Origin: Membranipora membranacea
Lineage: Eukaryota; Bryozoa; Gymnolaemata; Cheilostomatida; Membraniporidae
Reading direction: 5' to 3'
DNA: 64,000 nucleotides
NCBI GenBank assembly: GCA_914767715.1
Contig: OU612069.1
Coordinates: 25,975,387 to 26,039,386 of the forward strand
The notes under the pieces: model-generated
Told to the model about the DNA's origin: nothing
Seen by the model: the letters and a program-made list of their open reading frames with translations, nothing else
Database searches by the model: none
Program-made: the position numbers and the translations under genes
Part shown: positions 58,247-64,000 of the stretch, one piece after another
How the letters are laid out: each line of letters starts with the position of its first letter
Numbering within the stretch: position 1 is the first letter of the stretch

Positions 58247-60030
58247 CAATTTAACTCCTTCAGCCAAAGTGTCCAAAGATATGATTCATGCAAAACACGA
58301 AGTTACCGATGCTCCAAACATTATGCATGATCAGTTAACGTCCATTTCTTGATGGATCAAGCTTTATTCAGCATTATTCTTTTTTTTGGAAGCAGCTCAT
58401 CAACCAATCAGAAACATGACACAAGTTTGAATGAGGTCTATCAACTGAAATTTGACGGGCAGTTCAAAGCGGCCTTACTTCTTTCTAGTTAATTTTCACA
58501 ATATTATGCCTACAGCTAATTTTTTTATATAGATATCAATGATGCCAAAATTGCATCAAAATATTTTTTCAATAGCAGCAACTCTTTTCAACTGCATTCC
58601 TGACGTACCTATTTTGTCAAAGCAAATGTCAAAGCATATAAACTTCCAAGGTCAAGATTGACTTAAACATGAGCAGATATATTTTATTACATCATATTAT
58701 GTAGTTGTTACAGTGTTTTTAGATTGCTAGCTAATCCTCATACAGTTCAATTGCGACTGAACCAACTAAATTGAATCGGATAGAGGGTGTTTTTTTTTGC
58801 TGGATGATCAAACACAGAGTACAATCATTGCATTGTTGCACTGTATCCTAAGAACTTGTTCACGACTTGTTTATATTTTGAGGGGTCTTTGTGTTGCTAT
58901 ATTCTAAACTGTAATAACTTTCTATTCTTTATCCACGTTACATGTTATATGAAATGGTTTGGCAACAGTAACAGGTACTCCTTGGTTAGCAAAGTAGTTA
59001 CAGAGCAAGGATTCCATATTTCCTCCTGCCAGCCGTGTGCTCCTGTTAACAAATGTATGATAGCTAAAAAGTTGATTGTGTGAATATCTGCTAGTTGATG
59101 TGGTGACTTCTCCATTCTTTGAAACCAATCACCAAATTTAACTTGGGAGAACACCAAACAATTGAGGGATCTCATGGGGCTGGCATCTGAGTGAGATTTT
59201 GTTAATCTTTGAAGAAGCGCCTGTTGTGTCTAAATGTATACATTGTAAATAATGACATTTTCAACATATAATTAAAATATGTGATGCAAGATCAAGTTTA
59301 GAAAAATTTGCCCCACTTGTTTCAATACAATAACCGATATCATTGCTTGAAGTTAACTCGCCTTTTTTTACTGTGGACACAACTCCTGCCACATATGTAT
59401 AATATGCAAAACATTTGTTTGATGATTAACAAGTTTCACTTATCTTGTGGATTTTTCTCATTAAAAAATCCTTTTCAAATATCACAGAGCTTACCATATT
59501 ATCTAGGAGTATGAGACTAGAGACGATGCTAATATGACCTTATATTATGCAGCAGATTGTTATTGTTTTGAATTGGCGTGCATCTGATGATCCAGAGGAG
59601 ATAAATGCGTTGACATTACCAGTTTGTATCAGCTTGTTTTACGGGTTTATCTTCTATACCATACGATATTTTATCTATGTATCAATCTAAGCTAGTCATT
59701 CCAACAATATGCATTTATGCATTTCATGTCTAAGACATAACCATTTTCACTGTTAGTCTTTATCTTCCATATTTCTTGTTTATTTATTTATTCCATATTT
59801 AGTTAGTTTTGTTTTATCTTGGCACACTCGGAACAACATCATTTTAATGATGAAGATTGCTTGCCAATAAAAGTATAGAAAAAAAGATGCAAAAACAGAA
59901 TTTTGCAAAAGTGAATTTGAAAATGTAAAATCGAATCAAAATGAGAAACAAGCTGTTGTAAATCAACCTTTGAATAGAAAAGCAGACAAGTCTTCAACAC
60001 CAAGCTGTATTGAAACATATGGACAAAGGT
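58247..60030. other. 3' flank of the CNBD2-like gene; possible LINE 3' tail
   Basis: No exon is seen. At 59820-59885 a small hairpin (ACATCATTTTAATGATG), then CCAATAAAAG and an A-rich run, resembles the LINE 3' end at 1-335. No polyA signal of the CNBD2-like gene was found close to its stop. Confidence 0.4.
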
Positions 60031-60039
60031 ACACATCTG

Positions 60040-61230
60040 AAAATGAAATTGCTATGTTTTGAAAAATTCTGTACGGGTGTAGGTTCTGGCTTGGCAGCTT
60101 AATTACCTGAATGTGGAGCTGACCCATTATCATACTGATCAAAATAAAAAAATTTGACTTCTTAGAAATTACAAACGATATTTCAGAGAGTTCCATAAAT
60201 AATTCCTCTGCAATAAAACAGTTGGGTACGAGCGGATTTCCTATCAGCCCAATCTTGACCCACATGACCAGTCTTATTGTTCGAACATCGAAACTTCCAG
60301 CTAGCCAGAAAATTGCCAGAGTATGACAACTGCATAAAAAAGGTGATAAATTTGTCTGTAACAACTATCGGGCGATCTCAATGTTAACTGCAATATCTGA
60401 AATTGCCGAAAAGTATTAGCTGTCCAACTACTTCTTTATTTTGAAAATTCTAATATTTTAATTGACAGCCTGTTCGGATTCCGTGAAAATCGGAACACAA
60501 CATCTGCTATATCTAGACTAATGGAACACCTGTACAACAGCTTTAATAACAGCTAATTTACACAAGGAATTTTTTTAGCTGCAGCAAGGCCTTTGATACC
60601 ATCAAACAGGAAATCATAAAATTGCCTTTTTATAATTTAAAAATGATGCATCTGACTACTTGTTAAAATCTTATTTAGAAAAAAGAAAAGAATTTGTCAA
60701 AATCAACGATCATTCAAGTACAATGAAAAAAGTGGATATAGGAGTTCCTCAGGTATCTGTATTAGGTCCATTTTATATTTAATATTTATCAATGATTTGG
60801 TTAAATCCTCGTAAATGTTTAAATATATTCTCTTTGTTGACGACGCCAATATATTTTCTGATGATCCCAAAATTTTAAAATCAAATGCTCATAAAATTGA
60901 GCAATGTTGACCTTGATAAGAGCATTATTTTTAAAACACATATTTTAGAAGTTTGTCGGAGATTGAACTACATCCTATTTTTTATGCGTAGTGTACAACC
61001 ATATCTCGATATACAATGATCAATTTGTATTACTCATTCTTTTATCCACATTTAATTTATGGTACTGAGTTTTATGGTCATGTCGCAAATTTTAATCTCA
61101 ATCAAAAATCAGCTCTTCGTGTCATACTCAGAATCGGCCCACGTGGTCATGCGACCTCTTTCTTTTCTGAGTATCAACTTATGCCCATTGAAACGCTTTT
61201 TAAATACCGCTATTAGTGACTTTTAAATAA
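60040..61230 (+). pseudogene. decayed LINE reverse transcriptase
   Basis: Broken plus-strand RT with several stops and frame changes. In order: NNYRAISMLTAISEIAEK (60360-60410), CSKAFDTIKQEII (60580-60615), GVPQVSVLGP (60740-60770; the usual Gly after Gln is Val), FVDDANIFSDD (60832-60865, catalytic box) and the C-terminal FYPHLIYGTEFYGHV … QKSALRVILRIGP (61037-61140). Jockey/CR1-like by eye. It is a different family or subfamily from the element at 1524-3944. Confidence 0.85.
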
Positions 61231-62132
61231 TACTCACCTTAACCAAATCCAAACCACTGCCATTACAGCCACTAGGTCAAAGGAAAAATTTGCCCCTAAG
61301 AGAGCCAACAACTTTGGAGGGGAGAGGTTACTGTTAACCACATGTGATATCCTGTGGAATTCACACCAACTGGGGAAGGAGGGGGAGGCTCCTTCCGCTT
61401 TGCATGGGAGGTTGGCATCCTCGCTGTTGGGGTGTTGTTTGCTTCTTGCCGAGTAGGCTGCGTGTGTTGGCTTGCCCTGGGGACAGTAGCCAGTAGCAGT
61501 AGACATCCACACTAGTCCTGGACTAATCTGCCCATGCTGCTGCTTTATTTTACTTCACTATTTTAGTTCATTGATTTTATGTACAATAAATTGTTGCAGA
61601 AACCGAAAAAAAGAAAAAAAACCACACACATCCCAGACAGCCTAATCATTTACAACACAGCCCTACCATATCAAGTAGGTCAGAATCTTTATATCCTCAT
61701 ATCGCTTCCCACACTAGAAGTATGACATTCGAGGCAGTGCTGAAAATAAAATTGGGCTGACTTTGTAAATAAAGGTCCTTGAAGACCTTTAAAGAGCTGA
61801 CATGACCAGCTGGCTGCAGACAGATAGGCCTTAGGAAGGTTATCATACTGCCTTTGTATGATACCCTTACATGTCCAACTTAAATTAATATTGAATCCGA
61901 TATCGTATGTAAACTTGTAAAAATACACAGAGAAAGTTTTATTCTTTCTTTGATTTTTTTTTATTTCAATCGATCATCATACTTACAACATATATTGCGG
62001 CGGTAGAGAACTGGTGCTACATCAATCTCAATCATGTAAAATGTCAAATATTTCACTCAAATCATTTTAGAAGAATCAAATATTTGTCATGATACAATTT
62101 CTTCGTGTAATCAGAGAAAATCAATCAAAATG
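61231..62132. other. intergenic tract between LINE remnant and ISG12-like gene C
   Basis: AT-rich; a locally GC-richer part (61310-61500) may be further LINE sequence. No gene seen. AATAAA on the minus strand at 62133-62138, 116 bases past the stop of gene C, is that gene's likely polyA signal. Confidence 0.4.
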
Positions 62133-62253
62133 TTTATTCGCATTAACAAAATATATTAGAAAAATTGGCGTGTTAAGTACATTTGTTGTAATGGTATTAA
62201 GAAACTCATATTTTTGCAGATTCTTGCTGCTGCGTTACATCAATCTAAAAAGC

Positions 62254-63627
62254 CTACTCCTTCTCCAAGTAACATGTTAGATCAAACAACTTGGCGACCA
62301 CAAGTGGTACTGCTAGATGTGCAAAATAGGTACAGAGAGCTGCAACCATACCTGCTGGTGCCAGTCCTTGGGCCCCTGTCAACAGAAAGTAATAATTATT
62401 CTTGTGTGTATGAGTAAATGACAATGTGAGAATGTTTGAGACTCAAGATTGGTAAATATTTGAAAAGAGATGATTATCCGAAAGTTTTATGCACCTGGAC
62501 CTCTTGAACCAAGGTAAAATAATCAGTGCAGCGAGGTCTCCCTCACACAGATTGGCAACACTAATTTTCTTACCGAGACCTTGTAGAAATGCAAATAATC
62601 CTCCTGCTTGGATAGGGCCCATAACTCCTTGAATCCAAGCAGCAAATCCACCTGCCGCTACACCACCAGGGAGGAATCCAAAGAGCCCTGGATGAATAAA
62701 ATGGAACCATGACTTTTCTTCTGTTATTACCATTGTTCATCAATATTTCCTGCTGAATCTGCAGACCTGTTTCTTCACATTTCATCGGGTCATCATAGAG
62801 AAGGACACTTTATTGTAACTTTTCCTGACCATGACCTAACAAACAATCTTGATTGTGATGCAGTTTATACAAGATGGGGATCATTTTTGTTTTTTTGCAG
62901 TGCTGAATTTTGTGAAACAGATAAACCCATATGTGTCGTTGAATAAGGTCAACGTTTTATTTTGGGAATCTCAAATTGTAGCTTACCAAGTACTTGAGCA
63001 ATTATAAATCCAACGCCTTGAAACAGGAGCGCACCAGCTCCTCCTGCAACCCCTGCTGCCATTAAAGCAGCAGTCACCCCCGCCAATATCCAATATGTCC
63101 ACCGTCCTGCTATGCAAACTCTTTTATATCCTATAACGAACCACATTAACTATGCAGAAACGATTTATAAGAACTTCTAGTAGAAGTTCTAGAAGGTCTT
63201 ATAAATAATTTTTATCCACTCTCATATATGAGAATTGAGTATATAGCCTGGACCTGAAAAAAATCTTGTGGTTTCCCTCCAGTCTATGGATAATCCTTAC
63301 AGCAGCAATGCATGTGTATTCTGATTAATTAATAATTTTAAAGAGATTCGGTTCGAATTCAATAACTTGACGACTGTCCCTGGATTGGATGAATCCCAAA
63401 GTGGTGTGCTAAATGACCGAATTAATTATAGTATTAAACAATATTGGTTCTTTTGGTAGATAATCGTTGATATGGAATCTTATCACTAATGTATCCGTTA
63501 CATATCTCACCAATTACTCACCTGGGCACACTTTATCGCTCCAGCTACATTCTCCTGATGCCGATGTTGTTAATATTACCACCATAACCACCAGTACTAC
63601 CACAACAGTAGTGGATTTTAAAAACAT
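62254..63627 (-). CDS. ISG12/IFI6-IFI27-like protein C
   Basis: Exons 63627-63522, 63130-62987, 62687-62574 and 62375-62254, all phase 1, give 161 residues. A signal peptide (MFLKSTTVVVVLVVMVVILT) is followed by the Cys module C-S-W-S-D-K-V-C then GYKRVC. Next come a Gly/Ala helix (AALMAAGVAGGAGALLFQGV) and a complete ISG12 core (FGFLPGGVAAGGFAAWIQGV … AGGLFAFLQGLGAQGLAP). The end is CTYFAHLAVPLVV then KLFDLTCYLEKE, very close to the end of A. It is the most regular copy and the best reference for the family. A 50-bp imperfect hairpin (63159-63208) lies in intron 1. Confidence 0.85.
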
Positions 63628-64000
63628 GATGTTGTGTGCCTGTGTGTGTGTGTGTGATCCCTGTAAACGACCCGAGATGATCAGTCAGTCCTATGATAAC
63701 AAAAAGATGTGGTGGGAATGAATTGTTCGATATCTTCCTTTTAACTTAACCTTTAAATGCCTGAAGTGCACATAACGTGACTTCATGATGTCAATGCTCA
63801 ATCAACTTCTACTTCATCACTGATGCTTTACTTGCCTTAGCCGTCAAGTTGCTCCTTCATTAATGCATCACATAAGGGTAATGGGCATATCTGTTATTCT
63901 ATATATTTTTTATAACTTAGAACATGATCATTATTTTGAAGCAGATTGTGTAACTGATTCGTATTGTTAACAATAACGCTGCGCTGCCAAGTTGACAAAG
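63628..64000. other. 5' flank of ISG12-like gene C
   Basis: A short (TG)n run at 63637-63655 lies next to the start codon. No other feature was recognised up to the window edge. Confidence 0.4.

Noticed and set aside
1-64000. CRISPR arrays, operons, bacterial promoters or terminators
   Set aside because: The window is intron-containing animal DNA; no regularly spaced repeat-spacer array was seen.

Overview
The window is animal nuclear DNA: AT-rich, intron-dense (GT-AG introns of about 80 bp to 7 kb), full of decayed retrotransposons, SINEs and MITEs. It encodes an animal mitochondrial ribosomal protein (mS27). A Cys-less, protist-style pentameric channel and a cluster of ISG12/IFI6-27-like genes suggest an early-branching marine invertebrate such as a sponge. 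That placement is inference; the sequence proves only that it is a metazoan. Exon joins were worked out by hand from splice signals and reading phase, and every join reported inside a gene keeps the frame.

Left part (1-16.4 kb): the 3' end of a LINE at the edge, then the MRPS27 (mS27) gene on the minus strand. Its last 3.4-kb intron carries a tRNA-derived SINE and a decayed LINE. Head-to-head with it lies a 10-exon plus-strand gene for a divergent pentameric ligand-gated ion channel.

Middle (16.4-38.5 kb): repeat-rich sequence; a minus-strand gene for a mucin-stalk/CUB-like/single-pass membrane protein with a PPxY tail (21.6-24.3 kb); 10 kb of intergenic DNA with a hAT-like element, MITEs and a few isolated candidate exons; and a 4-exon plus-strand gene for an unrecognised 180-residue protein with a hexamer minisatellite in intron 1.

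Right part (39.1-64 kb): a 17-exon plus-strand gene for a CNBD2-like protein with two cyclic-nucleotide-binding-like domains. Two minus-strand ISG12-like genes (A, B) sit inside its 7.3-kb intron 6. A third (C) lies about 4 kb past its 3' end, beyond another decayed LINE. All three share four exons, all phase-1 introns, a signal peptide, a small Cys module and the glycine/alanine-rich ISG12 core. A 703-bp fold-back transposon lies 14 bp past the stop codon of gene B.

Noteworthy repeats: a SINE family whose 5' head is derived from U2 snRNA (3 copies), and a TIR family (CACAGAGTAAGGATA, 7-bp target duplications) seen both as the 703-bp fold-back and as a 52-bp miniature.
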